A stretch of DNA of 50,638 bases from Fulvimonas sp. R45 (GTDB lineage Bacteria; Pseudomonadota; Gammaproteobacteria; Xanthomonadales; Rhodanobacteraceae), in NCBI RefSeq assembly GCF_030504985.1, contig NZ_JASERU010000022.1, forward strand, positions 1 through 50,638, in the 5' to 3' direction. The translations under genes and the position numbers were made by a program. Shown here in pieces: positions 1 to 9,232 of this stretch. The stretch's first letter is position 1; the number at the start of each line of letters is the position of its first letter. The notes under the pieces were generated by a model. The model did not search any database and had not been told where the DNA came from. It was given only the letters and a program-made list of their open reading frames with translations.

Positions 1-27
1 TGGGTTTGCAGGGCAGTCATCAAGCAA

Positions 28-53
28 GAGGCTCATGGAAAACCATGAGCCTC
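28..53 (-). terminator. Hairpin, probable terminator of the M1 aminopeptidase gene
   Basis: Two perfect 11-nt arms (28-38 and 43-53) enclose a four-A loop. Read on the minus strand, the hairpin lies about 100 nt past the aminopeptidase stop and is followed by a T-rich stretch (TTGCTTGAT). The U tract is weak, so termination is inferred from position and stem strength. Confidence 0.6.
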
Positions 54-150
54 TCGGGTCATTCCGGCTTCGTCAATGCCTTAACTGACTGGCATTAGGG
101 TCTCCCCGGGGTTTTTCGTGCGGACCACCGGAGTGCGGTCCGGCCCTGCC

Positions 151-2805
151 TCAGCCGCCGTGCTTCGCCAGCCAGGCGTCCACCGCCGGCAGGCGATCCT
201 TGCGCACCATCATGCGGTACTTGATGTTGGCGATCACGGTCTCCGCGGGGCGGCGCGCGCCGGGCGCGATGGTGGCCTCGTAGGCCTGGATCTTGCCGAT
301 CATCGCCGGGTCGAACGAGCTGCCGCCCAGCGCCGGGTAGAAGCGGCTGCTGGAGGTGGAATCGACCAGCTTGTCCACCTGGGCGCGATGCGCCATGGCG
401 AAGTCGTAGGCCATCTCCGGATGGCGCCAGGCCACGCTGGCGATCATGCCGGCGCTGTTGGTGGCGCCCGGCTCCGGGGTGAGCGCCAGGTCCAGCGCGC
501 GCCGGGCCAGCGCCTTGTCTTCCGCGACGGCCAGCAGGCGGTACAGGCGGTCCTTGATCATCGGCGACTTCTCGGCCTGGGCCTGGGCGTGCAGCTTGTC
601 CCAGGTGGCCGCGTCGGCATGCTGTGCCACGATGGCCAGGATGGTCTTGCGCAGGGCCGCCGGCACCGCCTTCGGATCGGTGGCCTGCGCGTCGTAGCGG
701 CGGCGCACCTCGTCGAGCACGTTCCTGTCGCCCAGCCTGGCGAGGGTGCCGATCAATTGCGTGCGCAGCAGCGTGGTGGACGTGCTCTCGCCCGGCTTCG
801 CCTCCCAGCCCACGCGCGCGAACACCGGCTCGAGCAGCCCGGTCGCATAGGCGCGGAAGCGCTGCTGGCGCGCCTCGTCGCCGCGGTAGTACTCGTCCAG
901 CCCGGCCAGGCTGCCGGCCACCTCGGCCCAGATCTCCGGGGCGGCATTCGCCGGCGTGGCCCTGGCCATGTCGAGGTAGTCCGACACCGGCTGCAGGCCG
1001 GCCATGCCCTCGGCCCAGCTGTCGCTCATCAGGCCGAGCTGGTCGATCGGCGCCAGCTTGCCGAAGTCCTGCTTCAGCGCAGCGAGCTGCGCGGGCGCGT
1101 ACAGCGTGCGGTAGTAGCCGCTCTGCCCCGCGTTCACCAGCACCGGGCCGCAGCCGGGCAGCTTCATCGTGGCCTGGCCGTCCACCAGCGCGCTCACGGG
1201 CTGGCTGCCCAGCGTCCCGGCGATCACCGGCACGTGCCAGCGCAACGGCTGCTTGCCCGGCCGGTCCTTGGTGAACTCGCCCTGGGTCAGCTTGACGGTG
1301 GTCTGGCCGCCATTGCACACCGCCGAGTCCACCTTGATCAGCGGCACGCCCGGCTGCAGGGTGAAGTCGTGCGCCACCTGGGTGATCGGCTTGCCGCCGG
1401 CCACGCCGTCCATCGCGTGCCACAGGTCGTCCGATACCGTATTGCCGTAGGCATGGGCCTTCAGGTAGTTGTGCACGCCCTGGCGCCAGGCCTCGGGGCC
1501 CACGTAGGCCTCCAGCATGCGGATCACCGCCTCGCCCTTCGAGTAGGTGATGGTGTCGAAGGCCTGGCTGGCCTGCTCCACCGTGTCGATCTTCTGCACG
1601 ATCGGGTGCGTGGTGGCCACCGCATCGCGCGACATCGCGCCCTCGCGCACGCCCACGGTGTCCAGCACGGTGTTCCACTCGGGGTGGCGCTTCTCGGTCT
1701 CGCGCTCGGCCATCCACGAGGCGAAGCCCTCGTTGAGCCACAGGTTGTCCCACCAGTTCATGGTCACCAGGTCGCCGAACCACTGGTGCGCCATCTCGTG
1801 CGCGGCGGTGCCGAACACCTCCATCTTGTCGCCCTGGGTGGAGATCGAGGGATCGAGCAGCATGGCGTATTCGAAGGTGAAGATCGCGCCCCAGTTCTCC
1901 ATCGCCGAGAAGAACTGGCTGCTGCCGGGCGCGGCGATGTTGTCCAGCTTCGGCAACGGGTACTTGATGCCGAAGTACTCGTTGTAGTCGTGCAGCACCG
2001 CCTTGGCCGAGTCCAGCGCAAACTTCGCCTGCGCCGCCTTGCCCTTCTGCATCACCACGCCGATCTCGGTGCCGTCGGAGCTGGTGGTGGCGCGGTCGAA
2101 ATCGCCCAGGCCGAAGAACAGCAGGTAGGTGGACATCTTCGGCGTGGTCCGGAAGGTCACTTTCTCCAGGCCATGGCCGGCGTCGACCTTCGACGCCACC
2201 GGCATGTTGCTCACCGCCATCTCGCCGGCGGGCACGGTGACCGAGAGGTCGAACGTGGCCTTGTAGGCCGGCTCGTCCCACGAGGGAATGAAGCGGCGCG
2301 CGTCGGAGTTCTCGAACTGGGTGTACAGCGCGCGCTTCTGGCCGGCGTCGGTCGGGTAGTCGATGGCGAACAGGCCGTTGGCCTGGGTGCCGATGGTGCC
2401 GACGTAGTCCATCGCCAGCCTGTAGCGGCCCGGCGCAATGGCCTTGGCGAAGGTGAAGGTAGCGGTCTGCGCTTTCTCGTCCAGCGTCACCTTGGCCGTG
2501 GCGGTACCGCCCTTGCCCGCGGCCGGCGCCAGCGTCACCGCGGAGAACGTCATGCCCAGCGCGTTCAGCGTGATGCTGGTCGTGGGCTTCAGCACCTCGA
2601 CGTCCACCGTCACCTTGCCGTCGAAGTCCAGCTTGTCCGCATGCGGCACGATGCTCACGTCGTAATGCGTGGGCCGCACGCTGCGCGGCAACTGGGTGGG
2701 GGCGAGCGACGACTCGGTGGCGGCCGGCTGCGCCGGCATCGCCAGCACACCGCCGGCGGACACGGCGAACGCCAGCGCGATCGCGGAAACCAGGGGCTTG
2801 CGCAT
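151..2805 (-). CDS. Secreted M1 family zinc aminopeptidase
   Basis: An 884-residue gluzincin aminopeptidase that removes N-terminal residues from peptides. A Sec signal peptide (about residues 1-22, ending VLA) precedes the beta-sandwich domain. The exopeptidase motif is SAMEN at 300-304, where the family usually has GAMEN; Glu303 should bind the substrate amino group. The zinc site is HEMAH (336-340) with the third ligand Glu359 in NEG, at the standard 18-residue spacing. A C-terminal ERAP-like helical domain completes the usual length. The signal peptide points to periplasmic or outer-surface peptide scavenging, unlike cytoplasmic PepN. It appears monocistronic. The GAMEN Gly-to-Ser change occurs in other bacterial M1 enzymes and should not abolish activity. 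Confidence 0.95.
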   Translation of the reverse strand: MRKPLVSAIALAFAVSAGGVLAMPAQPAATESSLAPTQLPRSVRPTHYDVSIVPHADKLDFDGKVTVDVEVLKPTTSITLNALGMTFSAVTLAPAAGKGGTATAKVTLDEKAQTATFTFAKAIAPGRYRLAMDYVGTIGTQANGLFAIDYPTDAGQKRALYTQFENSDARRFIPSWDEPAYKATFDLSVTVPAGEMAVSNMPVASKVDAGHGLEKVTFRTTPKMSTYLLFFGLGDFDRATTSSDGTEIGVVMQKGKAAQAKFALDSAKAVLHDYNEYFGIKYPLPKLDNIAAPGSSQFFSAMENWGAIFTFEYAMLLDPSISTQGDKMEVFGTAAHEMAHQWFGDLVTMNWWDNLWLNEGFASWMAERETEKRHPEWNTVLDTVGVREGAMSRDAVATTHPIVQKIDTVEQASQAFDTITYSKGEAVIRMLEAYVGPEAWRQGVHNYLKAHAYGNTVSDDLWHAMDGVAGGKPITQVAHDFTLQPGVPLIKVDSAVCNGGQTTVKLTQGEFTKDRPGKQPLRWHVPVIAGTLGSQPVSALVDGQATMKLPGCGPVLVNAGQSGYYRTLYAPAQLAALKQDFGKLAPIDQLGLMSDSWAEGMAGLQPVSDYLDMARATPANAAPEIWAEVAGSLAGLDEYYRGDEARQQRFRAYATGLLEPVFARVGWEAKPGESTSTTLLRTQLIGTLARLGDRNVLDEVRRRYDAQATDPKAVPAALRKTILAIVAQHADAATWDKLHAQAQAEKSPMIKDRLYRLLAVAEDKALARRALDLALTPEPGATNSAGMIASVAWRHPEMAYDFAMAHRAQVDKLVDSTSSSRFYPALGGSSFDPAMIGKIQAYEATIAPGARRPAETVIANIKYRMMVRKDRLPAVDAWLAKHGG

Positions 2806-2966
2806 GGAAAACCTCTCCTTGGGTCAGGACAAAGCCCGACGCGCGGCCAGCGCCGCATGCCGGGCAGATCGTGGACGGGCGGACATGCCGCCTCCCCTGC
2901 GCGCGATGGTGGCGCCTGCGGCGCGGCACCGACAGCGCCGGAAGTCATGAACCGGGGACGCAGCGG

Positions 2967-3296
2967 CTATTTCGGCGGCAGAGTCGCGACGAAGGCCAGG
3001 GCCGCATCCAGCAGGCGCCGGCGCAGGGTATCGTCGCCACAGGCTTCAGGCGTGGCGCGCACCCAGCCCTCCATGCGCCGGTCGCGCGAGAACATCGGCG
3101 CGACGCCGGCCACGGCCAGCGCCCAGCCATCGCGTCCCCTGCCGAGGCGGAACAGGATGCCGTCGTGGCGCGCGCCGCACAGCAGGTGGCCGTGCAGCAG
3201 CCAGGCACGGCCGCCGAACATCGGTTTCACGACCAGGTCCGGCTCGCCGGCCAGTTCGTCCTCCAGCAATGCCTCCAGCCCTTCGTCGCGCGCCAT
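2967..3296 (-). CDS. TfoX N-terminal domain protein
   Basis: A 109-residue protein consisting only of a TfoX/Sxy N-terminal domain. The family signature KPMFGGRAWLLHG lies near the N-terminus. Full-length TfoX is a competence regulator, but stand-alone N-terminal domains of this size are common and uncharacterised, so a competence role is not implied. I chose ATG at 3296 because GGAAGGGG ends 5 nt upstream; the GTG at 3302 would leave almost no spacing. It lies 60 nt downstream of the SDR gene on the same strand and could be the last gene of that operon. Confidence 0.8.
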   Translation of the reverse strand: MARDEGLEALLEDELAGEPDLVVKPMFGGRAWLLHGHLLCGARHDGILFRLGRGRDGWALAVAGVAPMFSRDRRMEGWVRATPEACGDDTLRRRLLDAALAFVATLPPK

Positions 3297-3356
3297 GGCC
3301 ACCCCTTCCGCCGTCCACTGCCGCGGATGCTAGCGGCCACGGCGGGCACGCGCACT

Positions 3357-4358
3357 TCAGGGCTGGCCCTTGCCGCCCGACGCGCCATACACCTGGCCGG
3401 TGACGTAGCTGGCCTCGCTGGAGGCCAGCAGCACATAGACCGGCGCCAGCTCGGCCGGCTGGCCGGGGCGGGTCATCGGCGTGTCGCCGCCGAACTTGCG
3501 CACGTTCTCCGCGGTCTGCCCGCCGGAGACCTGCAGCGGCGTCCAGAACGGCCCGGGCGCCACCGCGTTCACGCGCACCCCGCGCCTGATCGCCTGCTTC
3601 GCCAGCGCCTTGGTGAACAGCACGATGGCGCCCTTGGTCATCGAGTAGTCGAGCAGGTTCTCCGACGGGTCGTAGGCGTTCACCGAGGCGGTGTTGACGA
3701 TCGCCGCGCCCGGCGGCATGTGCGGCAACGCCGCCCGGGTGATCCAGAACATGCCGTAGAGGTTGGTCTTCATCGTCCAGTCGAAGTCCTCGGTGCTCAG
3801 CTCGAGGATGGAGTCGTGGCTGTGCTGGCGGGCCGCGTTGTTGACCAGGATGTCCAGCCCGCCCAGGCCCTGCACGGCCTTCTCCACCATCGCCTTGCAG
3901 AAGCCCTCGTCGCGGATGTCGCCGGGCAGCGGCAAGGCCTTGCGCCCGGCCTCGCAGATCAGGTGCAGCACTTCCCGGGCGTCCTCTTCCTCGGCCGGCA
4001 GGTAGCCGATCGCCACGTCCGCGCCTTCGCGCGCATAGGCGATGGCGGCCGCGCGCCCGATGCCGGAGTCGCCGCCGGTGATCAGCGCCTTGCGCCCGGC
4101 CAGCTTGCCGCTGCCGCGGTAGCTGGCCTCGCCGTGGTCGGGCTTCGGCGTCATCTTCGAGGCCAGGCCGGGCCAGGGTTGCGGCTGTGGATCGAACGGA
4201 GGCTTGGGGTAGCCCTCGCGCGGATCGTGCGGCGCCGGGGCGGAGCCGCCACCACCACCGGCATGGCCCAGCACGGGCGCGGCCAAGGTGGCCGCCAAGC
4301 CGATCGAGGCACCCTGCATCAGGCGCCGGCGCGAGGAGGAATGGGGATGGTCGTGCAT
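3357..4358 (-). CDS. SDR family oxidoreductase with Tat-like leader
   Basis: A 333-residue short-chain dehydrogenase of the YghA/general-stress type. An N-terminal twin-arginine-like segment (SRRRLMQ, residues 9-15) and a hydrophobic stretch are followed by a Gly/Pro-rich linker. The Rossmann fold starts near residue 86 with TGGDSGIG (94-101); NNAA follows near 173, and the catalytic set is Ser225, Tyr238 and Lys242 (YSMTK). The substrate is unknown. I chose ATG at 4358 because GGAG sits 6 nt upstream; an ATG 27 nt earlier lacks a site. A Tat leader on an NAD(P)-dependent enzyme is notable, and the leader may be uncleaved. It is probably co-transcribed with the two small hydrophilic genes upstream. 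Confidence 0.9.
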   Translation of the reverse strand: MHDHPHSSSRRRLMQGASIGLAATLAAPVLGHAGGGGGSAPAPHDPREGYPKPPFDPQPQPWPGLASKMTPKPDHGEASYRGSGKLAGRKALITGGDSGIGRAAAIAYAREGADVAIGYLPAEEEDAREVLHLICEAGRKALPLPGDIRDEGFCKAMVEKAVQGLGGLDILVNNAARQHSHDSILELSTEDFDWTMKTNLYGMFWITRAALPHMPPGAAIVNTASVNAYDPSENLLDYSMTKGAIVLFTKALAKQAIRRGVRVNAVAPGPFWTPLQVSGGQTAENVRKFGGDTPMTRPGQPAELAPVYVLLASSEASYVTGQVYGASGGKGQP

Positions 4359-4416
4359 GCGTTTCTCCGGGAGTCTGCCATTCATGCCAGCGGCGTGGCC
4401 GCAGCTGCCACCGGGT

Positions 4417-4725
4417 CTACCGGCACCGACCGGCGCCGCGCGTGCCGCCCTTGGCTGCCTGGCCGGGCTGCAGCGGGGCCGGCCGTCCCTGCGCGTCGGC
4501 CGGCACGTGCCCCCCGTCGTCGCCCGTGAAGCCGGTCACGCCGCGATCGCCGCCGCCTTCGTCCAGCGACGGCCCCGGCACCGGGACATGCCCGCCACGG
4601 GGATCGCCGGGACCGCCCGCCGCCGGATCCGGATGCCGGCGCGCGCGCTGCGCCGCCTCGCGACCGATGCCGCCCTGGCTCTGCGTGTTGCGGCCGGCGG
4701 TCTTGCCTTCGGTTTCGTCGTGCAT
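4417..4725 (-). CDS. Small hydrophilic, probably disordered protein
   Basis: A 102-residue protein rich in Gly, Asp, Pro, Arg and Gln, without a membrane segment or signal peptide. I do not recognise a family. GAGGAG lies 6 nt before the ATG, which is the best evidence that it is translated. It sits between another disordered protein gene (24 nt upstream) and the Tat-SDR gene (58 nt downstream), all on one strand. The composition resembles stress or desiccation proteins, but that is inference. The frame is in GC-rich DNA where chance open frames are common, so confidence is moderate. Confidence 0.55.
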   Translation of the reverse strand: MHDETEGKTAGRNTQSQGGIGREAAQRARRHPDPAAGGPGDPRGGHVPVPGPSLDEGGGDRGVTGFTGDDGGHVPADAQGRPAPLQPGQAAKGGTRGAGRCR

Positions 4726-4749
4726 GTCGTCTCCTCGCCGCCGGCCGGC

Positions 4750-5100
4750 TCAACGTCCGCGCTCCACCGGCACGCCCGGCGCGGGATCGGCGGCGCCGCG
4801 CGGGTCGCGCCCAGCGTGGTCGCCCAGGCCGCCGGTCTTGCGTTCGTGCACCTGCGGCTCGCGGTCCTGGCCGCTGCCGCCACTCTGGTAGCCCGGGCCG
4901 GTGGGCGCCGGCGGCAGTTCGCTGTCCGGATCGACCGGCTGGCCCAGCGCGTTGCGACCTTCGCGTTCGTCGTAGCCGTGATGCGGCTGCGCCTGCCCGG
5001 TGCCGCTGCGGCCGCCGGTGCCGCCCTCGGCGTGCAATGCGTGTTCGGTCGGCGGCATCACCGGCGGCGTGTCGTGGCGGGAACCCGTGTCATGGCCCAT
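4750..5100 (-). CDS. Small hydrophilic, probably disordered protein
   Basis: A 116-residue protein starting MGHDTG, rich in Gly, Pro, His, Asp and Glu and devoid of hydrophobic stretches. No family recognised. The frame stays open further upstream, but that extension is Arg/Ala-rich and looks like non-coding GC-rich sequence, so ATG 5100 is preferred even though only a weak GAAG precedes it. It is the first gene of a likely three-gene unit with the next small protein and the Tat-SDR. The unusually polar composition suggests a disordered stress-associated protein, which is untested. Confidence 0.5.
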   Translation of the reverse strand: MGHDTGSRHDTPPVMPPTEHALHAEGGTGGRSGTGQAQPHHGYDEREGRNALGQPVDPDSELPPAPTGPGYQSGGSGQDREPQVHERKTGGLGDHAGRDPRGAADPAPGVPVERGR

Positions 5101-5266
5101 GGCTTCGTGTCCGTGTGTGGCTCGCGGCGATCCTGCGTCGCCGCGGGTCGGCGGCGCGTGGAAAAAGCGCGACGATGCGCGCCGCATCGCCTTGCCGCCG
5201 CTTTCACCGGCGCTTGCCGCCGACGCGCTAGCGTGCGCGTGGCGAACCTGTCCGGGAGACCTGGCG

Positions 5267-5773
5267 ATGAAACCCGAGACCTTCCTGCTCGAACCCCGCG
5301 ACTGGGTGCCCAACCACCCGCGGTTGCCGGTGCTGCTGTACCGCGCCGTGCTGGAGGGTCCGGGCAGCGAGGACGCCGCCGCCGCGTTCGAGACGATGTT
5401 CCGCCGCCACGGCTGGCCGCCGCGCTGGCGCGACGGCGTGTACGGCTTCCACCACTACCATTCCACCGCGCACGAGGTGCTGGGTTTCGCGCGCGGCGAG
5501 GCCACGCTGGTGCTGGGCGGCCCGGGCGGGCGCGAGGTCGACGTGCGCGCCGGTGACGTGGCGGTGCTGCCCGCCGGCACCGGGCATTGCCGGATGCATG
5601 CCGGCGAAGGCTTCCTGGTGGTCGGCGCCTATCCGCCGGACCAGGACTGGGACATCTGCCGCCACGCGCCGGACGAGGCAACGCGCCGGCGCATCGCGGA
5701 ACTGCCCTTCCCTGCCAGCGACCCGGTGGAAGGGCGTGGCGGCGCGCTGACGAAGGCGTGGACGCCTCCCTGA
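5267..5773 (+). CDS. YjlB-type cupin protein
   Basis: A 168-residue single-domain cupin. The first motif contains the metal-ligand pattern HHYHSTAHE, and the second contains [12 protein letters not shown]. The sequence fits the YjlB family of small cupins, whose substrate is not established. GGGAG lies 8 nt before the ATG. It is followed after 125 nt by the DUF421 gene on the same strand, so the two may share a transcript. Cytoplasmic; no signal peptide. Confidence 0.85.
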   Translation: MKPETFLLEPRDWVPNHPRLPVLLYRAVLEGPGSEDAAAAFETMFRRHGWPPRWRDGVYGFHHYHSTAHEVLGFARGEATLVLGGPGGREVDVRAGDVAVLPAGTGHCRMHAGEGFLVVGAYPPDQDWDICRHAPDEATRRRIAELPFPASDPVEGRGGALTKAWTPP

Positions 5774-5898
5774 CGCTTCCTCCACGGCGCCGGCGGAACG
5801 CTCACGCACGCGCGCCCGGCGGCCAGGCCGCCGCACGGCACCCGCACGCCCGCAGGCCGCGCCATGCCGGGACGCCGGCGCCACGATGGAGGACGGCC

Positions 5899-6411
5899 AT
5901 GCGCGAACTGTTCGATCTCGCCCTGCCCTGGTGGATGTTCGCGCTGCGCGGCGTGGTGGTGTACCTGGCGGTGCTGGCGATGCTGCGCCTGTCCGGCAAG
6001 CGCTCGTTCGGCGACCTGTCGCCATTCAACATCGTGGTGCTGATCGTGGTGGGCGGCTCGCTGCGCACCGCCATCGTGGGCAAGGATGCTTCGCTGATCG
6101 GCCCGCTGATCGCGGTGGCGGCGATCCTGCTGGTGAACAAGGCGTTCGGCTGGCTGGGCGCGCGCTGGCTGGCCTTCAACCGGCTGGTGGGCGGCTCGCC
6201 GGCGGTGCTGGCGCGCCGGGGCCGGCGCGACCCGGCGGCGCTGCGCCGCCACGACATCGGCGATCCCGAATTCGAGCGCGAACTGCACGCCGCGGGCCTG
6301 GAGGACGAATCCACCGTGCTGCTGGCGCGGCTGGAGCCGAACGGCAAGATCACGCTGATCCGCCGCGCGCCGCGCGATACGCAAACGTCGACCGGCCCGC
6401 CGCGTGCATGA
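5899..6411 (+). CDS. DUF421 (YetF-type) membrane protein
   Basis: A 170-residue protein with three predicted membrane segments in its first 90 residues, including LRLSGKRSFGDLSPFNIVV, the DUF421 signature. The cytoplasmic C-terminal domain contains the characteristic LArrG...ELHAAGLED pattern. In Bacillus the relatives YetF/YdfS are spore and envelope proteins. In proteobacteria the role is unknown. GGAGG lies 5-6 nt before the ATG. It ends 115 nt before the convergent anti-sigma gene. Confidence 0.88.
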   Translation: MRELFDLALPWWMFALRGVVVYLAVLAMLRLSGKRSFGDLSPFNIVVLIVVGGSLRTAIVGKDASLIGPLIAVAAILLVNKAFGWLGARWLAFNRLVGGSPAVLARRGRRDPAALRRHDIGDPEFERELHAAGLEDESTVLLARLEPNGKITLIRRAPRDTQTSTGPPRA

Positions 6412-6525
6412 GTGGATGCGAAGGCCGGCGAGCTGTCTCTGGATCTCCGCCGCCATCTCCGCCCGCCCAAGTGAGCGGATCGCCGCACGTCGACCCGTCC
6501 CGCCTGCCGCCGGCACGGCCCCGGT

Positions 6526-7275
6526 TCAGTGCCAGCCCGCCGCCCTGGCCGCGCGTTCCTGCCGCGCGTCGAAGACGTTGCCGCGCAAGCGGGTGTCGAC
6601 CGCGGCCTGGACCGCGGGCGGCAGGTCGCTCGCGGCCTGGCGCAGCTCGCCGCCTTCGGCCGGAGCCGCCGGGCCCAGCACGGGCAGTTCCCAGCCCGCC
6701 GCCGTGTGGCAGGCCAGCCCGGCGCGCGCCGGTGGCGTGCGGACGGTGAAGGTGCGGCAGATGCGTCCGTCGTTGGCGCGGAAACTCAGGCCGATCGCGA
6801 CCGCGGCACGCGCGTCCGGTTCGCTCGCCAGCGCGTGGCCCAGTGCACGGTCGAGGACGCCGGCGGCATAGGGCTCGCCGTTCCGCATGCGCACCATGCC
6901 GTTGCCGGCATGCCACCACCACAGGCCGGCGACGAACAGCGCCACCGACGCTGCCAGCGCGGCGCCCGGCATCAGCCAGCGACGAGGCGCACGACGGCGG
7001 ACGGGGTTCGCGCCACGCCCGCCCTCCGGTACCGCCAGTGGAACAACGGCAGGGGCGGCCCGCGGCTGCAGCAGGGCGGAAAGGCGCGCCGGCACCGGCT
7101 CGTCCAGCACCGGGTCGAACGCGGCCCGCAGTTGCGCGTCCAGGGCCCGCATCTGCCGCACGCGGCGGACCAGCGCCTCGTCCTGCGCCAGCGCGGCATC
7201 GACGCGCGCGGCGTCCGCCGCGCCGAGCGCGCCGTCCACGTAGGCCTGCAGGATGTCGTCGTCGATCGGGTTCAT
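6526..7275 (-). CDS. Transmembrane anti-sigma factor
   Basis: A 249-residue single-pass membrane protein. The N-terminal 60 residues (DDDILQAYVDGALG, then an acidic/Ala helix) resemble the zinc-less anti-sigma domain of FecR/RskA-like regulators. A basic stretch (VRRRAPRR) precedes one membrane helix near residues 102-120. The periplasmic part carries two cysteines that might form a disulfide and sense the envelope. Its ATG overlaps the sigma gene stop by 4 nt (ATGA), so the pair is translationally coupled. Its expected role is to hold the ECF sigma factor inactive until an extracytoplasmic signal arrives. Confidence 0.85.
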   Translation of the reverse strand: MNPIDDDILQAYVDGALGAADAARVDAALAQDEALVRRVRQMRALDAQLRAAFDPVLDEPVPARLSALLQPRAAPAVVPLAVPEGGRGANPVRRRAPRRWLMPGAALAASVALFVAGLWWWHAGNGMVRMRNGEPYAAGVLDRALGHALASEPDARAAVAIGLSFRANDGRICRTFTVRTPPARAGLACHTAAGWELPVLGPAAPAEGGELRQAASDLPPAVQAAVDTRLRGNVFDARQERAARAAGWH

Positions 7276-7763
7276 GCATCGTTCCCAAGCTGCGCCTGCA
7301 GGGCGGCGCGGGCGCGGGCCAGCCGGCTGGTGACGGTTCCCGCCGGGACCTCCAGCAACGCGGCGGCCTCGTCGTAGGACAGGCCCTCGACCAGCACCAG
7401 CGCCACCACCTCGCGATGGTCCGGCGGCAGCATCGCCAGCGCCTGCGCCAGTTCCATCCGCTGCGCATGCCGCGCCTCGCCGCCGTCGGCCACCGCCTCA
7501 CCGGCTTCTTCGGGCGCGAACAGGTGCTGCGCCCTGCCGCGCGCGCGCAATTCGTCCCGCCAGGCATTGCGCGCGATCGCGAACACCCATTTGTCCAGCG
7601 CGGCGTCCGGCCGCCACTGCGCGGACCGGGCCAGCGCGCGTTCCAGCACCACCTGCACCAGGTCGTCGGCGTCGGCCGCCTGCCCTGCCAGCACCCGCGC
7701 CAGGCGCCGCAGGCGCGGCAGCAGTGCGATCAGCCCCTCGCGCACGGCATCGCTCGGATTCAC
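7272..7763 (-). CDS. ECF-type RNA polymerase sigma factor
   Basis: A 163-residue sigma-70 family protein with only regions 2 and 4. Region 2 holds DADDLVQVVLERAL and the helix DKWVFAIARNAWRDE. Region 4 holds LPPDHREVVALVLVEGLSYDEAA and the recognition helix around TVTSRLARARAAL. The length is typical of ECF sigma factors. It is coupled to the anti-sigma factor by a 4-nt overlap and divergent from a secreted protease gene 121 nt away, which is its best candidate target. The signal it responds to is not evident. Confidence 0.92.
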   Translation of the reverse strand: MNPSDAVREGLIALLPRLRRLARVLAGQAADADDLVQVVLERALARSAQWRPDAALDKWVFAIARNAWRDELRARGRAQHLFAPEEAGEAVADGGEARHAQRMELAQALAMLPPDHREVVALVLVEGLSYDEAAALLEVPAGTVTSRLARARAALQAQLGNDA

Positions 7764-7884
7764 GCATCACCTTCCACTACGTCTGGAGGGGTGGATTCCT
7801 TCCCCCGGTCGCGCCGGCGCGGTTCGAGGGCGTAAAGCGGGCCCATGCTAGCATCCGGCCCCATCGCTTCCGAGGTACCCGGCG

Positions 7885-9126
7885 ATGTCCCTGCGTCGTG
7901 CTTCCGCGCTGTCCGTTCCGGTGCTGGCCATCGCGCTCGCACTGGCCGGGAGCACCCCCGCGAAAGCGCAGGTGCTCGGCCCGGTGCAGCGGCAGCTGCC
8001 GACCCTGCCGGTTCCGGCGACGCCCCTGCCCGGCGCGATGCCAGGCAGCCTGCAGAGTGCCGGCGACCTGCTGCGGCGGACGCTGCCCCTCGGCCTGAAA
8101 GCGCAGGTCGACGCGCTGCTGCGCAGGCAGCGCCGGCGCGTCGCCGTCGATCCCCGGGGCGCACCGGTCCTGCGCGGCGAGTTCCTCGCCATCGGTCTTT
8201 CGGATGCCCAAGTCGACGCCGTGCGGGCGCAGGGTTTCACCGTGGATCGCGACGCCGCGGCGGACGCGGCGCTGGGGCTGGACCTGGCGGTGCTGCACGA
8301 CACCCGCGGGCGCGGCACGCGCAAAGCCATGCGCGCCCTGCGCAAGGCCGCGCCGGATGCCACGCTCACCTACCAGCATCTCTACCTTCCCGCGGGCGAC
8401 GCCGGCACGGCGGACGCGACGGACGCGCCCGCGCCTGCCATGCCGGCACGCAGCGTGGGAATGGTCGACGGCGGGGTCGACCCGACCAACCCCGCGCTGG
8501 CGCGCGCGCGCGTCGAAGCGCATGGCTGCGGCGCGCCGGCAGCCTCGCGGCATGGCACGGCTATCGCCGCGCGCCTCGTCGACGGCGACGCGGACACCCT
8601 GTACGCCGCCGACCTGTGGTGCGGCGACGAGGTCGGCGGCGCCACCTCCCGCCTGGTGGACGCACTCGCATGGCTGGACCGCGAACGCGTGCCGGTGATC
8701 AACATCAGCCTGGTCGGCCCGGACAACCCGGTGCTCGCGCGCGCGGTGCAGGCGATGGTCGCGCGCGGCCATGTACTGGTCGGCGCCGCCGGCAACGATG
8801 GACCCGCGGCGCCGCCGTTGTTCCCGGCGGCCTATCCCGGCGTGATCGGCGTCGGCGCCGTCGATGCGCGCGGCCACGTGCTGCCCGAATCCGCGAGCGG
8901 CACGCAGGTGGCCTTTTGCGCGCCCGGCGTGGTCGGCAGCGGCCAGGACATGCTGCGCGGCACTTCGTTCGCGGCACCCGTCGTGGCACGCAAGGCCGCC
9001 CACGTGCTGGACGCCCCCGGGCCGGAAGCCGCGGCCCGGGTACTGCGGCGCCTGATCGGCGAGGCCCGCCCGCTCGATGCCGGGGATGGCGGCGCGCGCT
9101 GCGGCCACGGCCTGCTGTCGCCCTGA
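7885..9126 (+). CDS. Secreted S8 (subtilisin-like) serine protease
   Basis: A 413-residue protein with a signal peptide (about 1-29, ending AKA). A Leu/Arg-rich prodomain-like region follows, then a peptidase S8 domain. Catalytic residues are Asp195 (MVDGGVD), His223 (RHGTA) and Ser361 (GTSFAAP), with oxyanion Asn304 (AAGNDG). The catalytic domain is compact (about 230 residues) compared with typical subtilisins. It is transcribed away from the ECF sigma/anti-sigma pair, an arrangement that suggests envelope-stress control. The exported low-complexity protein 106 nt downstream may be co-expressed and could be a partner or substrate, which is speculative. Confidence 0.92.
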   Translation: MSLRRASALSVPVLAIALALAGSTPAKAQVLGPVQRQLPTLPVPATPLPGAMPGSLQSAGDLLRRTLPLGLKAQVDALLRRQRRRVAVDPRGAPVLRGEFLAIGLSDAQVDAVRAQGFTVDRDAAADAALGLDLAVLHDTRGRGTRKAMRALRKAAPDATLTYQHLYLPAGDAGTADATDAPAPAMPARSVGMVDGGVDPTNPALARARVEAHGCGAPAASRHGTAIAARLVDGDADTLYAADLWCGDEVGGATSRLVDALAWLDRERVPVINISLVGPDNPVLARAVQAMVARGHVLVGAAGNDGPAAPPLFPAAYPGVIGVGAVDARGHVLPESASGTQVAFCAPGVVGSGQDMLRGTSFAAPVVARKAAHVLDAPGPEAAARVLRRLIGEARPLDAGDGGARCGHGLLSP

Positions 9127-9232
9127 AGCTGAACGCGGGGCAACCCGCGCCGGCCGCCATGGAAGGATGCCCCGGTGCCGCGCGTAATGGCCCCTGGAAG
9201 CCGCGGATTCGCCGCCGGCAGGAGGTCCCGAC

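Noticed and set aside
3294-3302. GTG 3302 as the start of the TfoX-N gene
   Set aside because: It would leave almost no distance to GGAAGGGG; ATG 3296 has normal spacing.
118-3333. A 1071-codon open frame on the plus strand opposite the M1 aminopeptidase
   Set aside because: It is an Arg/His/Gly-rich antisense shadow, typical of GC-rich DNA, and crosses the true gene and its terminator.
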